From Sulfurovum sp. (GTDB lineage: Bacteria; Campylobacterota; Campylobacteria; Campylobacterales; Sulfurovaceae): DNA of 64,000 nt. Each line of letters begins with the position of its first letter. Position 1 is the stretch's first letter. A program made the position numbers and the translations under genes. Shown in pieces: positions 26,605 to 35,328 of this stretch. The notes below the pieces were generated by a model that ran no database searches, was not told where the DNA came from, and saw only the letters and a list, made by a program, of their open reading frames with translations. The stretch covers positions 1 to 64,000 of the forward strand of contig JAMOTK010000022.1 of assembly GCA_027062365.1 (NCBI GenBank), given 5' to 3'.

Positions 26605-27816
26605 ATGACATTAAAATATAAAAATACAAAAGTAGAGAGTGAAATAGTGGAAAATTGGATAGATAAAACATTATCATACCCAAATAAAACCATTCGTCTT
26701 GCTACAATGTTTTCAGGTATTGGGGCTATTGAATTTGCCTTAAAACGATTAAAACTAGAAAGTAATATTATTTTTGCATCGGATAATGATAAATTTGTTA
26801 AACAAAGTTATTTTGAAAATTATAATATTCTTGAAGAGAATTGGTATAATGATGTAATGGATATTAAGGGTAAAAAATATTTAAATAAAATTGATTTATT
26901 GGTCGGTGGTAGTCCTTGTCAATCTTTTTCTATGATAGGAAAGAGAAGAGGGCTTGAAGATACAAGAGGAACACTTTTTTATGAATTTGCTAGAGTTGTC
27001 AAAGAGTCACAACCTAAAGTTTTTATTTATGAGAATGTAAAAGGACTTATCAATCACGATAAAGGCAAAACTTTTGAGATAATCAAAGCTACATTTGATG
27101 AGTTGGGATATAAATATTATCATAAAGTAATAAATGCCAAAAATTATGGTGTACCTCAACATCGCGAGAGAATATTTGTTGTAGGTTTTAAAGATAATAG
27201 TATTGATTTTAAATTTCCAGAGAGTATAGAATTAGAACATACAATGCAAGATTTTTTAGAAGATTATATTGAAACTAAATATTATCTAAAAGAAAAAGGT
27301 GTGAAGTTTGTAACAAGTTCTAAAAATCGTAAAAAAAGATATACGCAAATTAACGGAGATATTGCTATTTGTCAAAAAGCAAATCAGCAGTTTAATTGGC
27401 ACGGTGATTTTAGATATGAAGAAAAAGATGAACAAGAAGAAGCAGAGTTTATTTTTGATGTAAATGAAGTAGAAGAGAAGTATTATCTATCTGAAAAAAT
27501 AAAAACTTATGTTTTAGCAGGTGGTACAAAAAATTTCAAAACATCTACAAAAACAGATTTAGAAGTAGCACGACCATTATTACAATCTATGCATAAAATG
27601 CACAGAGCAGGTGTTGATAATTATGTGACACACAATAAAGGAAGAATACGAAAACTTACACCAAAAGAGTGTCTAAGACTTATGGGATTTGGAGATGATT
27701 TTAAACAAATAGTAAGCGATACTCAAATGTATAGACAAGCAGGAAACAGCATTGTAGTTGATGTATTAATTGCTATATTAAAAGAGATGGATATTACAAA
27801 ATTTGGAGAAAAATAG
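26605..27816 (+). CDS. DNA (cytosine-5) methyltransferase
   Basis: Type II modification enzyme of 403 aa that methylates C5 of cytosine. Motif I FSGIG (residues 36-40), motif IV GGSPCQSF with catalytic Cys105 (PCQS 104-107), motif VI YENVKGL (142-148), motif VIII QHRERIF (185-191), a target-recognition region of roughly 200-330, motif IX RKLTPKECLRLMGF and motif X RQAGNSIVVDVLIAIL are all present in canonical order. The HNH endonuclease begins on the next base after its TAG, forming a methyltransferase-first operon. The target sequence cannot be read from the protein. AT-rich composition and the maf relic downstream indicate horizontal acquisition. Confidence 0.93.
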   Translation: MTLKYKNTKVESEIVENWIDKTLSYPNKTIRLATMFSGIGAIEFALKRLKLESNIIFASDNDKFVKQSYFENYNILEENWYNDVMDIKGKKYLNKIDLLVGGSPCQSFSMIGKRRGLEDTRGTLFYEFARVVKESQPKVFIYENVKGLINHDKGKTFEIIKATFDELGYKYYHKVINAKNYGVPQHRERIFVVGFKDNSIDFKFPESIELEHTMQDFLEDYIETKYYLKEKGVKFVTSSKNRKKRYTQINGDIAICQKANQQFNWHGDFRYEEKDEQEEAEFIFDVNEVEEKYYLSEKIKTYVLAGGTKNFKTSTKTDLEVARPLLQSMHKMHRAGVDNYVTHNKGRIRKLTPKECLRLMGFGDDFKQIVSDTQMYRQAGNSIVVDVLIAILKEMDITKFGEK

Positions 27817-28914
27817 ATGGAATTTCAAAAAATAAAGATAGAAGAGAAAGAGTATTATATTGTAGATTCTATTCAAAACTTTAGGGCAGAAGATAGTTTT
27901 ATTCATAGAGATAATAAATTGAAAATATTTAAAGGGAATGGTGAAGCTAGAAAATATGTAGGAAGTTATACAGGTAATAATGGTGATAAGTTAAAACATT
28001 TTTTTGAATATGATAGATGGGGAGATACTAAAATAGAGGGGAATAGAACTTATCCTATGATTCAAAAACAATGTTTTTTTAGTAAATCTAATTTATTGAA
28101 ATATTTGTATGATGCAAGAGTTGAATATTATGAACAAGAGCAAATTTATAATAATGATATATCTTTTAATTTTCAAAAGAATATTGAAATTATTAATGCC
28201 TTAGAGGAAAATATTCTATCTTTTGAAATTTATGATGTATCCGATTTTATTGATAGTAAAAGAGGAAATAGAGGGTATATTCGCTCAGATAATGACATAT
28301 GGGATATTTGGAGAAAGTTAATTTTACCTCAAATATCTTATTTATCTATTTTAAAATTATTACCAGTAGATAATTCTAGCTCTCATCCTTTATATTATTT
28401 TAGAACATTATTAGATTATCAGTTTCGTTCCATTGTACATTCTAAACTTTCTTCATCTTCTTTTGATATTATAAGCCAAGATAAGGAAACAAAGAAAAAA
28501 GAGCTTAAAAAAAGTATTTCACGAGAAGGAGCAGGTAAGTATAGAAAAAAAGTGATAGAAAATATGCCACAATGTCCATTTACACAAATTTCTGATGATA
28601 GATTATTGATTGCTAGTCATATTAAACCCTATAATATTTGTATGAAAGAAGATAATGTCAAAGAAGCAACAGATTATTTAAATGGCTTAGCACTTTCTCC
28701 TACTTATGATAAGTTATTTGACCAAGGGTATATTACTTTTACAGATAAAGGAGAATTACTTTGTGGAACACAGTTGAGTGCTTATACTTGGGAAAAGCTT
28801 AATATCAATCCCAATGCTAAAAATAAAATGAGGATTTATCCAGAAGATAGAGAAGAGTATTTAGAGTTTCATCGTCAAAATGTTTTTCAAGATAATATAG
28901 ATGATATGGTATAG
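27817..28914 (+). CDS. HNH-family type II restriction endonuclease
   Basis: A 365-aa protein whose C-terminal domain is an HNH nuclease of the HNH_2-like type: CPFTQ (Cys253), ASHIKPY (His268), LNGLALSPTYDKLFDQG (Asn289, Asp298, Asp302). In this family the third HNH residue is often replaced in the DxLFD context, as here. The N-terminal 220 residues are unrecognised and probably recognise DNA. It starts immediately after the cytosine methyltransferase (TAGATG), the typical arrangement of a cognate type II restriction pair. Cleavage specificity is unknown. The reading frame is intact, so the system is probably active. Confidence 0.85.
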   Translation: MEFQKIKIEEKEYYIVDSIQNFRAEDSFIHRDNKLKIFKGNGEARKYVGSYTGNNGDKLKHFFEYDRWGDTKIEGNRTYPMIQKQCFFSKSNLLKYLYDARVEYYEQEQIYNNDISFNFQKNIEIINALEENILSFEIYDVSDFIDSKRGNRGYIRSDNDIWDIWRKLILPQISYLSILKLLPVDNSSSHPLYYFRTLLDYQFRSIVHSKLSSSSFDIISQDKETKKKELKKSISREGAGKYRKKVIENMPQCPFTQISDDRLLIASHIKPYNICMKEDNVKEATDYLNGLALSPTYDKLFDQGYITFTDKGELLCGTQLSAYTWEKLNINPNAKNKMRIYPEDREEYLEFHRQNVFQDNIDDMV

Positions 28915-28976
28915 CAAAGGAATAATAAATGTACGAAAATAAATTCAAAGAAGCTGTGAAAATTTTGTCTATACAG

Positions 28977-29027
28977 ATGGCTATGGGCTGGTAGGTTGAG
29001 GTTTTGTTGGGGTGGTTGGAAAAATGA
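28977..29027 (+). pseudogene. relic of maf 3' end
   Basis: The frame 28977-29027 reads MAMGW, stop, VEVLLGWLEK, stop, aligning codon for codon with the end of the intact maf, TAMGLQVEVLLPWLKI. The Val, Glu, Leu, Leu, Trp and Leu positions match, mostly with synonymous codon differences, and GGCTATGGG and AGGTTGAGGT are shared at DNA level. It lies just past the HNH gene and is best explained as the leftover end of a maf copy displaced when the restriction cassette arrived. The 28915-28976 stretch before it has only a 21-codon fragment. Confidence 0.6.
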
Positions 29028-29067
29028 GTACTTGAAATCTGTATATACAAGTTTTACACAGTTTTGT

Positions 29068-29706
29068 TTATACTCTCTTTTTTGGTAGAATATTAAGAGC
29101 TATAATATTAATATTTTTTTCTTCTATCTTCTCTAAAGTTTCTTTACTATCCCCCACCAAATAAGTCTCATTCGCATACCTCATTAGTGGCAAATCATCA
29201 TGATGGTCAGTATATAGTATGCTTTGACTTGCTCTAATATCCTCTTCTTTGAGTAAGGCTAAAAGATTTTTCTTTTTCTCTTCTTTGAGGTTTTCTTTCC
29301 AAGGCTTTATACTTGTAGGGCTTGTAGCAATGACATAATCAAAGCCATATTTCTCTTTGATAGCTTTGGCATATATCAAGGGTGCTGCCGTGGCTAAAAT
29401 AGAAATATTCTTTTCTTCTAAGATTTTTAAAATGTTTAAATGTACATAAGGCTCTAAAGTATTTACAAAAATTTCTATTTCTTTGTCTGTGACAAGTTTT
29501 TCGGAGACTTCTAAAATAGCATATTTCATCTGGGCATGGTTTATTCTTTTAAATGCTCTCAATGCTATAGTATAGAGTATTTTACTAAGTGCTTTTAATC
29601 CTAATTTTTTTAGTGCTTGTTTGGCAACAAAAATCATCCATTTATGAAAAGTATTCACCGATACAAAAGTGCCGTCTAGGTCTATGATGAGGAGGGGTTT
29701 AGGCAT
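29068..29706 (-). CDS. HAD-family phosphatase (HAD-IB type)
   Basis: A 212-aa haloacid-dehalogenase phosphohydrolase. Motif I is LIIDLDGTF with nucleophile Asp9 and acid Asp11; motif II ILATAAP; motif III Lys in the SIKPWKENLKEEKKK region; motif IV YTDHHDDLPLM. A large helical cap follows motif I as in the phosphoserine-phosphatase-like IB group. I choose ATG 29706 (MPKPLLIID) because AAAGGA precedes it and motif I then starts at the usual place; longer forms overlap the upstream phosphoribosyltransferase. It overlaps that gene's end by eight bases, so the two are coupled. Substrate unknown; location in a polysaccharide locus suggests a sugar-phosphate. Confidence 0.8.
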   Translation of the reverse strand: MPKPLLIIDLDGTFVSVNTFHKWMIFVAKQALKKLGLKALSKILYTIALRAFKRINHAQMKYAILEVSEKLVTDKEIEIFVNTLEPYVHLNILKILEEKNISILATAAPLIYAKAIKEKYGFDYVIATSPTSIKPWKENLKEEKKKNLLALLKEEDIRASQSILYTDHHDDLPLMRYANETYLVGDSKETLEKIEEKNINIIALNILPKKRV

Positions 29707-30304
29707 TTTTATTTCCTTTATAATCCTCAGCCCAAGGACAGCGTAAAAGCGTATTTCTATATAGTGTATAATCAGCCTCAATATAAGGTTTTTTATGCGT
29801 CACAGTTAGCACAGCCGTTCTAATATCTAGCATTGGGTTGAGGTTTTGTATGACATTTTTAACACTCACTAGTGTAGTCCCTGAATCTATGGCATCGTCT
29901 ATGAGTAAGAGTGTTTTTGCTTTGCTTATCTCTTCTTTGAGAACCTCATTAAGTACCACTTCTTTTTCTCTATGCCCTTGATAGGTTTTATTTTTGAGTT
30001 TTTCACTTAAATTATTTTCCAAAATACGCAGTATATTCAAGATACTATAAGGCAAATATTTAAAGACCTTTTTAAGATAAAGAGCCTTTTTGGTTTTGGT
30101 AGAGGCTCTTTGTAGGGTGATTTCGTGGTAGCTTCCTTGCCACGCTTGGGCTTTTAAGCTTTCGTGTATAGGACGGCTAATATATACACCTCCAGTGGCA
30201 ATACCTATGAGTATATCTGCTTTAAAGCTATCGTCTTGGACAGCTTGGAGGAGCTTTAGGCTATGGGTTTTGAGTGCTTGTGGATTGAGGGTGAGGACTT
30301 TCAT
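29699..30304 (-). CDS. phosphoribosyltransferase family protein
   Basis: A 201-aa type I phosphoribosyltransferase. The PRPP-binding motif LLLIDDAIDSGTTL (about residues 131-144) is unmistakable, and an N-terminal ILIGIATGGVYISRPI gives the usual PPi loop region. It does not closely resemble apt, hpt, upp or pyrE in length or hood region. It sits between a glycosyltransferase gene (start overlapping that gene's stop region) and an HAD phosphatase, an arrangement that suggests transfer of a phosphoribosyl group followed by dephosphorylation. That pathway is inference; a nucleobase-salvage enzyme remains possible. Confidence 0.75.
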   Translation of the reverse strand: MKVLTLNPQALKTHSLKLLQAVQDDSFKADILIGIATGGVYISRPIHESLKAQAWQGSYHEITLQRASTKTKKALYLKKVFKYLPYSILNILRILENNLSEKLKNKTYQGHREKEVVLNEVLKEEISKAKTLLLIDDAIDSGTTLVSVKNVIQNLNPMLDIRTAVLTVTHKKPYIEADYTLYRNTLLRCPWAEDYKGNKNA

Positions 30305-31020
30305 AATTTCTCCTTTCTAAAGAAGCAAAAAAACAAGCCTTTGAGCATAAAAAATCTAAAGCCTATTTTTTGTATAAAGCTATTCTTTGAGCGACGGTCT
30401 GTGGGGGTGAGGGCTTGTGAATGTCGTCTATAGTGAATAAGGCATTCTTCGCTAAAATAAATTGAACCATAGCACTCTGCTATCAATCCTATCCACCAAT
30501 CATGCATGTTTATATCTCTTGGAAAAGGCAAAGATTTGTCTAATATCTTTCTATTAAATGCCATGCAACAACCTAAATAAGAGTTTTTATAAAGGTTTTT
30601 AGCAAAGCCCTTTTTAGAGTGATTAAAGGCAAAAAAAGAGCTGTGAATAGGAGAAAGGTTTTCATCTACCATGAGGGCATCGCTTAGGACCAAATCATAC
30701 TCTTTTAGATGGCGAAGCATGACTTCTTTTTTGTGAGGCAACCAAATATCATCTTGGTCAGCTAAAAATATATATTCTCCTTTAGCATGGCTAAGAGCAT
30801 GTTCAAAGTTATAGACATGAGAGGAAAAAGTTTGTGCTTTAAAGAGCTTGATACGCTTATCGTTGAGGGCTTCCATTATCGCTATGGTCTTGTCTGTGGA
30901 GCTGTCATCTGATAGTATAATCTCATCCTCTTGGTCTAGTTGTGCTAGAATAGATTCTACTTGTGCTTGGATATAGGTTTCGCCGTTGTAGGTGGCTATG
31001 CAGACGGAGATGGACATCAA
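30301..31020 (-). CDS. family 2 glycosyltransferase
   Basis: A 239-aa GT2 (GT-A fold) enzyme. It begins ISVCIATYNGETYI, shows the nucleotide-sugar-binding DDSSTDKT, the DxD-like LADQDDIW near residue 92 and a C-terminal acceptor region with HDWWIGL and LIHYRRHSQ. The HSQALTPTDRR-type end resembles rhamnosyltransferase-like GT2 proteins. It overlaps the RgpF-domain gene upstream and the phosphoribosyltransferase downstream by four bases each, so all are one transcript. Donor and acceptor unknown. Confidence 0.85.
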   Translation of the reverse strand: MMSISVCIATYNGETYIQAQVESILAQLDQEDEIILSDDSSTDKTIAIMEALNDKRIKLFKAQTFSSHVYNFEHALSHAKGEYIFLADQDDIWLPHKKEVMLRHLKEYDLVLSDALMVDENLSPIHSSFFAFNHSKKGFAKNLYKNSYLGCCMAFNRKILDKSLPFPRDINMHDWWIGLIAECYGSIYFSEECLIHYRRHSQALTPTDRRSKNSFIQKIGFRFFMLKGLFFCFFRKEKL

Positions 31021-31883
31021 GAGCCTTTCATGCGTTGAAGATGATTAATAATAAGTTTCGTATCATAGTCCGTATATTTCTCTATCGTTTTCTCCACCTC
31101 TTTAATATCCACACCTAGAGGATTATCGCGTAAAAGTTCTATCTTAATAAATGGCACTTTGCCTTGCGTGACGAGTTCTTTCCAAAAGTAGTGAGTACTA
31201 TTAATTTTACCAATACGAACAAGCCTTACGCGTCCTTCACGAAAAGATTTGAACTTTTTGATGATATTTTTAGGGGTGAGTTTGGCTAAGAATATAGAAA
31301 GTTTTTGCCAAAATGAGGGCTGAAAATGGGTGCTGACTCTGGGGATGAATCCTGCTTTGATGAGTATTTGGCTAAGTCCCACTTCATAGCGTTCTATGAT
31401 AGCAATTTTACTCTCTAATACTTCTATATTTTGCCAAAAATCTTGAAAGGCTTTATGCTTTAAAATAGGGCTTTTGAAGAGGATAAAATAGCTCTGAATA
31501 TGATAGCCCATATCTGTATTGTCCGTAATACCCCAAAAGTCACACGGGGTATTTTGCATACTTGTAAAGAGATTTTCTAGGGGATAGAGTGGGGCATAAA
31601 CGCTATCATTACAGAGAATCACTTCGTCATAGTCTTGGTAGGTAAAACTTTCAAGCCCTACGCTGTAGCTCATGAAATCATAGCCGATATTTTCTCTTAG
31701 AATTACTATATCGCAGTACACTTCTAGCTTTTTGACATCAGAGTTAGAGAGTTTTGCTGTGGATACAAAGACTAGATGAGAGCTATTGTCTTTGAGGGAT
31801 TGGATATAAGGGAAGAGGTAGCTATCAACTATATCATCACGGTCATAATGTACGAGGACAACGGCACGATTAGAGGGCATCAT
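31017..31883 (-). CDS. RgpF-type rhamnan synthesis protein
   Basis: A 288-aa protein with the rhamnan synthesis F (RgpF) domain. It begins AVVLVHYDRDDIVDSYLF, contains ENIGYDFMSY and YDEVILCNDSVYAPLYPLE, then DFWGITDN, all characteristic of the family that assembles rhamnose-containing polysaccharides in streptococci and many Gram-negative O-antigen loci. It overlaps the 1147-aa RgpF/GT4 fusion by 14 bases. Two RgpF domains in succession suggest two related transferase steps. Confidence 0.8.
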   Translation of the reverse strand: MMPSNRAVVLVHYDRDDIVDSYLFPYIQSLKDNSSHLVFVSTAKLSNSDVKKLEVYCDIVILRENIGYDFMSYSVGLESFTYQDYDEVILCNDSVYAPLYPLENLFTSMQNTPCDFWGITDNTDMGYHIQSYFILFKSPILKHKAFQDFWQNIEVLESKIAIIERYEVGLSQILIKAGFIPRVSTHFQPSFWQKLSIFLAKLTPKNIIKKFKSFREGRVRLVRIGKINSTHYFWKELVTQGKVPFIKIELLRDNPLGVDIKEVEKTIEKYTDYDTKLIINHLQRMKGS

Positions 31884-34800
31884 AATAGCCTAACAGCTCG
31901 TCTACTTGTGTATCATAGGCACGGATAGAGGCTTTGTGTGGATTGCTATATTTCACACTTGGGTCATGGGCTTCTACGCGAGATAGAATGGCATTTTTAT
32001 AGCTTTCTGTATCACCAATAGGGAGGATATTGCCATTTTCATTCTCTACTATATCTTCTACTACCCCACCTGCATCAGTGCTAATGACCCAAACATCACG
32101 CACAAGGGCTTCACGAATGGTAAGTCCAAAGCTCTCTTTCCATTGAGAAGGAAAAAGCAAGACATCAATAGAAGCGAAAAAGTCATCTAAGCCTTTTTGT
32201 CCATATTCATAGCCCTCACTAAGTAAGAGTTTTCCTTTTATATCCCAATCACTATCCACAATAGAATGATGACCTAATTTGAGGTGCAAATCCACAATGA
32301 CAAGTTCGTAATTGTCTATGCTTAAATCCTCAAAAATACCTTTGATGACTTCATAGCCTTTATGCACAGCATTGCCACCTAAATAAGCGAAGCGAATGGT
32401 TTTAGAAGTGGCTTTTTCGTAGCTTGTATCAGGGAAGATAATCGCATTTTTATTGACTTTTATTTTGCTTTTGTCTTTGAGGTTATACCCATACATTTGG
32501 GCTTGAAAGGCTGAGGGTGTGAGCAGTAGCGTCGCTTTTTCTAAGATAGGTTTGAGATAGGCTGTGCGTTCTTGGGTGGCTTGGGCGTTGTGTGTGCATT
32601 GGGTGATACAGTAGTCTGTGTCTATTTTACTTTGGTAACAATAGCTATTGTTTGGGGTAATCATAAACTGCTTTTCACAAAGCCACCACATATCGTGTAG
32701 GGTAATGATGTAGGGAATATTCTGTGTCACACAAGGCAAAGCAATAGAAGCTGAAAGCTGTTGAATAGAGTGAAAATGCACCAAATCGGGTTGAATACTA
32801 AGTAGAATTTCTTCAAAGACCTCTTGCATTTTCTCATTACGATAGTCCAAAGTATCGCTCATCGGAAAAGGAAATCTCACCAAAATCACAGCCACCCCTT
32901 GCACCTCATAACGCACAATATCATAAGGGCGTGGCAAATCATAATGCTCATCAAAAAAGCCCGTAAAGACCGTGACATCATATCCCTCTTTTTGCTTGAT
33001 ACGCTTAGATAACTCTTCAATGACAATGGTTGCCCCTCCAAAACTAATAGGGTTATATAGCACATTTGCCATAAGGATTTTTTTGTTTTTAGGCGTGGGT
33101 GTATATAGATGTTTCTCTAAGATAGGTTGCATGGCACTTTGGGCTATCTTTTCTATGCTGTAGTTTTCTAAGACCTTTGTATAGGCTCGGTTTGCTAAGT
33201 CTTCTCTTAATGCTTTGTCTTCTATGAATTGGCTTAGTTTGTCTATCCATTCGGAAGTGTTTTTAGCGACAAAGCCAGAGATACCTTGTTGAATAGAAGA
33301 ACGATATTCAGCCACATCAGAAGCCACCGTAGGCAATTTTAGTATAGAAGCTTCAAGGTATTTAATATTGCTTTTGGCATCATTAAAAATAGAGTTTTCA
33401 AGTGGGGCGATATTAATATCATAACTTTGTAGGGCTTGATAATATTCATTTGTTGGCATAAAGGGAATTTCTGTAATTTGATGACTTACTACAGAAAATG
33501 TTTCAGGTAGGCTAAGTGTACCATGAATGATAAGTTCTGTTTGTGGATATTTTTGTAAGACAAAGAGCAGGGCATCAGAAGCTTCTAAGAAATCAATATC
33601 ATGGGTAGAAGTGCCAGAACCATAGACGATTTTTACTTTTTGGCTATCTTTTTTAGGTGTTTTAACCGTTGAATAGGCTAAAAGCTCTTTATCCAAGCAA
33701 TTAGGGATAATATAATTTTCGCTTTGGTTATGTTCTTGCATGAGCGTAGCGAGTGTTTGCGTACTTGCTGTGCTATGGTCTGTGAGGCTAAGGGCTTCTT
33801 GGTAGAGGTCTGCCCCATCTAAGAGCATCTTTTGTGTCTTTTTATCTAGGTTTTTAAGGTTGATATTTTTTGCCAAAAGTTCTCTATCAAAGACCAAATC
33901 ATCAACATCAAAAAAGCTTATAAGATTGAGCCGTTTGGCTTCTTTGATGAGGTCAAGAACGACCACATCAGCAGGAACACGGTAAAAAAAGACCATAGCC
34001 GAAGTTTGCAAGGCATTTCGTGCTTCATGAAAATCTGTCCATGATACAACTTTGGCTCTATAGCCTAAATATTCACACATTTCAACTTTTTGCATCACCC
34101 TATATTTGGTGCATTGTGCAATGGAAAGTTCTGCGATAATGAGGACTTGTTTGCCTTTGTCTTTAGATACTTCTGTGAGGGGTTTATGCCAAAGTTGATT
34201 TTTTATTTTAGGTGTTTTTAACTTTCTTTTGATGCGTTTGAGTAGTGCCAATAAAGAGTTTGGAATACGCCGTTTAACAGCTTCTTTGATACGAAATTCA
34301 TTGCTATCAGCCATATTTATTTTTTTGATATTAAAATGCAAAAGAGTATTCATAACAAAAGGAAGTTTCCTAAAGACAAAAGTGGCTTTGTAGCTTTTGG
34401 AGGTATGAATAGCAATAATATCGGCATCTCGTTCTTGAATTTGTTTATCTCGTTCTTGGATAAGCCTATCTCTATATTGGATTTGTCTGTCATAGCTAAA
34501 ACGCTGGGTAAAGGCTATCTTGGCTAAGTCGTTTAACGTATCTACATTTAAGTTAGCATAGTTTGCATGACTCTCTTCAATTGTATACGCTTGACTCTTG
34601 CAAAGCAATCCAAAAAAGCGTTCAAAGGCATGGGCTAGGGTGTGGTCTGTTTGTCCTGCTTCTTCTTCAAACTCTAGGTTATCACTTTGGATAAGAGGAA
34701 GCAAAGGAGCAAATACTTCTGTACGCACCCAAAACATCGTCCCTGCTGGAAAGTGATACTCAGGAGAAAAAGAAATATCTGAAAGTGAGGCTAGTTTTTG

Positions 34801-35313
34801 GAGGTTTTTTTGGTTATCTAAATCGAAATGAACCCCATTTAAAATCAAATTTTTACCTGTAATAATGCCTAAATTATTATTCTCTTCTAATCTATCAAGA
34901 TTTTCTCTTACAATAGCATCCGAGCCAATAAGGTCATAATAAAGCAATTTCCTCCACGCATCACCACTTTCTATCTCTACAGATTTTTTACTATGAAGCT
35001 TACAAATATAAGGATAGCTCATTAGCTGAGGAAGAAAAGTAAAAAAGGGCAAGACATCACGCCCTTTATTTTCTACACTATAGATAAAGGCTCTAGGCAC
35101 ATCGGCTTTAATAGACGCTAATATTGCTTCATCAATCGTGGTAGTGACTGTGATGAACAAGTCATACTCTAGCTCTAAAGCATTGAGGTAGACAAAGAGT
35201 TCTTGCCATACTTCTGTGTAATAGAGGTGGATGATAATGGCTACTTTGGGTGTAGAATCTGGTGTATCTTCTATGTGTGTATAACTTTGTATCTCTTTGA
35301 TAGAACTATTCAC
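31870..35313 (-). CDS. RgpF-GT4-GT4 trifunctional glycosyltransferase
   Basis: A 1147-aa multidomain protein. Residues about 20-255 are an RgpF domain (KVAIIIHLYYTEVWQEL, ENKGRDVLPFF, KLHSKKS). A coiled stretch follows (about 270-300, repeats of RDxQIQ/RDRLIQERDKQ). Residues about 385-735 form a GT4-like domain (AELSIAQCTKYRVMQ, IVYGSGTSTHDIDFLEAS). Residues about 742-1147 form a second GT4 domain (ILMANVLYNPISFGGATIVI, ITLHDMWWLC, FPSQWKESFGLTIREALVR with the catalytic E-x7-E pattern). No membrane helices are seen; it is probably cytoplasmic and membrane-associated. It probably makes successive linkages of the repeat unit. Fusion of three transferases on one chain implies processive assembly. 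Confidence 0.85.
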   Translation of the reverse strand: MNSSIKEIQSYTHIEDTPDSTPKVAIIIHLYYTEVWQELFVYLNALELEYDLFITVTTTIDEAILASIKADVPRAFIYSVENKGRDVLPFFTFLPQLMSYPYICKLHSKKSVEIESGDAWRKLLYYDLIGSDAIVRENLDRLEENNNLGIITGKNLILNGVHFDLDNQKNLQKLASLSDISFSPEYHFPAGTMFWVRTEVFAPLLPLIQSDNLEFEEEAGQTDHTLAHAFERFFGLLCKSQAYTIEESHANYANLNVDTLNDLAKIAFTQRFSYDRQIQYRDRLIQERDKQIQERDADIIAIHTSKSYKATFVFRKLPFVMNTLLHFNIKKINMADSNEFRIKEAVKRRIPNSLLALLKRIKRKLKTPKIKNQLWHKPLTEVSKDKGKQVLIIAELSIAQCTKYRVMQKVEMCEYLGYRAKVVSWTDFHEARNALQTSAMVFFYRVPADVVVLDLIKEAKRLNLISFFDVDDLVFDRELLAKNINLKNLDKKTQKMLLDGADLYQEALSLTDHSTASTQTLATLMQEHNQSENYIIPNCLDKELLAYSTVKTPKKDSQKVKIVYGSGTSTHDIDFLEASDALLFVLQKYPQTELIIHGTLSLPETFSVVSHQITEIPFMPTNEYYQALQSYDINIAPLENSIFNDAKSNIKYLEASILKLPTVASDVAEYRSSIQQGISGFVAKNTSEWIDKLSQFIEDKALREDLANRAYTKVLENYSIEKIAQSAMQPILEKHLYTPTPKNKKILMANVLYNPISFGGATIVIEELSKRIKQKEGYDVTVFTGFFDEHYDLPRPYDIVRYEVQGVAVILVRFPFPMSDTLDYRNEKMQEVFEEILLSIQPDLVHFHSIQQLSASIALPCVTQNIPYIITLHDMWWLCEKQFMITPNNSYCYQSKIDTDYCITQCTHNAQATQERTAYLKPILEKATLLLTPSAFQAQMYGYNLKDKSKIKVNKNAIIFPDTSYEKATSKTIRFAYLGGNAVHKGYEVIKGIFEDLSIDNYELVIVDLHLKLGHHSIVDSDWDIKGKLLLSEGYEYGQKGLDDFFASIDVLLFPSQWKESFGLTIREALVRDVWVISTDAGGVVEDIVENENGNILPIGDTESYKNAILSRVEAHDPSVKYSNPHKASIRAYDTQVDELLGYYDAL

Positions 35314-35328
35314 GGTATGCCTTTTTAT

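Noticed and set aside
28929-28994. ORF MYENKFKEAVKILSIQMAMGW as a small gene
   Set aside because: Only 21 codons and it runs into the maf relic; no ribosome site or family. Treated as debris of the insertion.
29707-29781. Longer N-terminus for the HAD phosphatase
   Set aside because: It would run deep into the coding end of the phosphoribosyltransferase gene, and ATG 29706 has a good ribosome site with motif I in the usual position.
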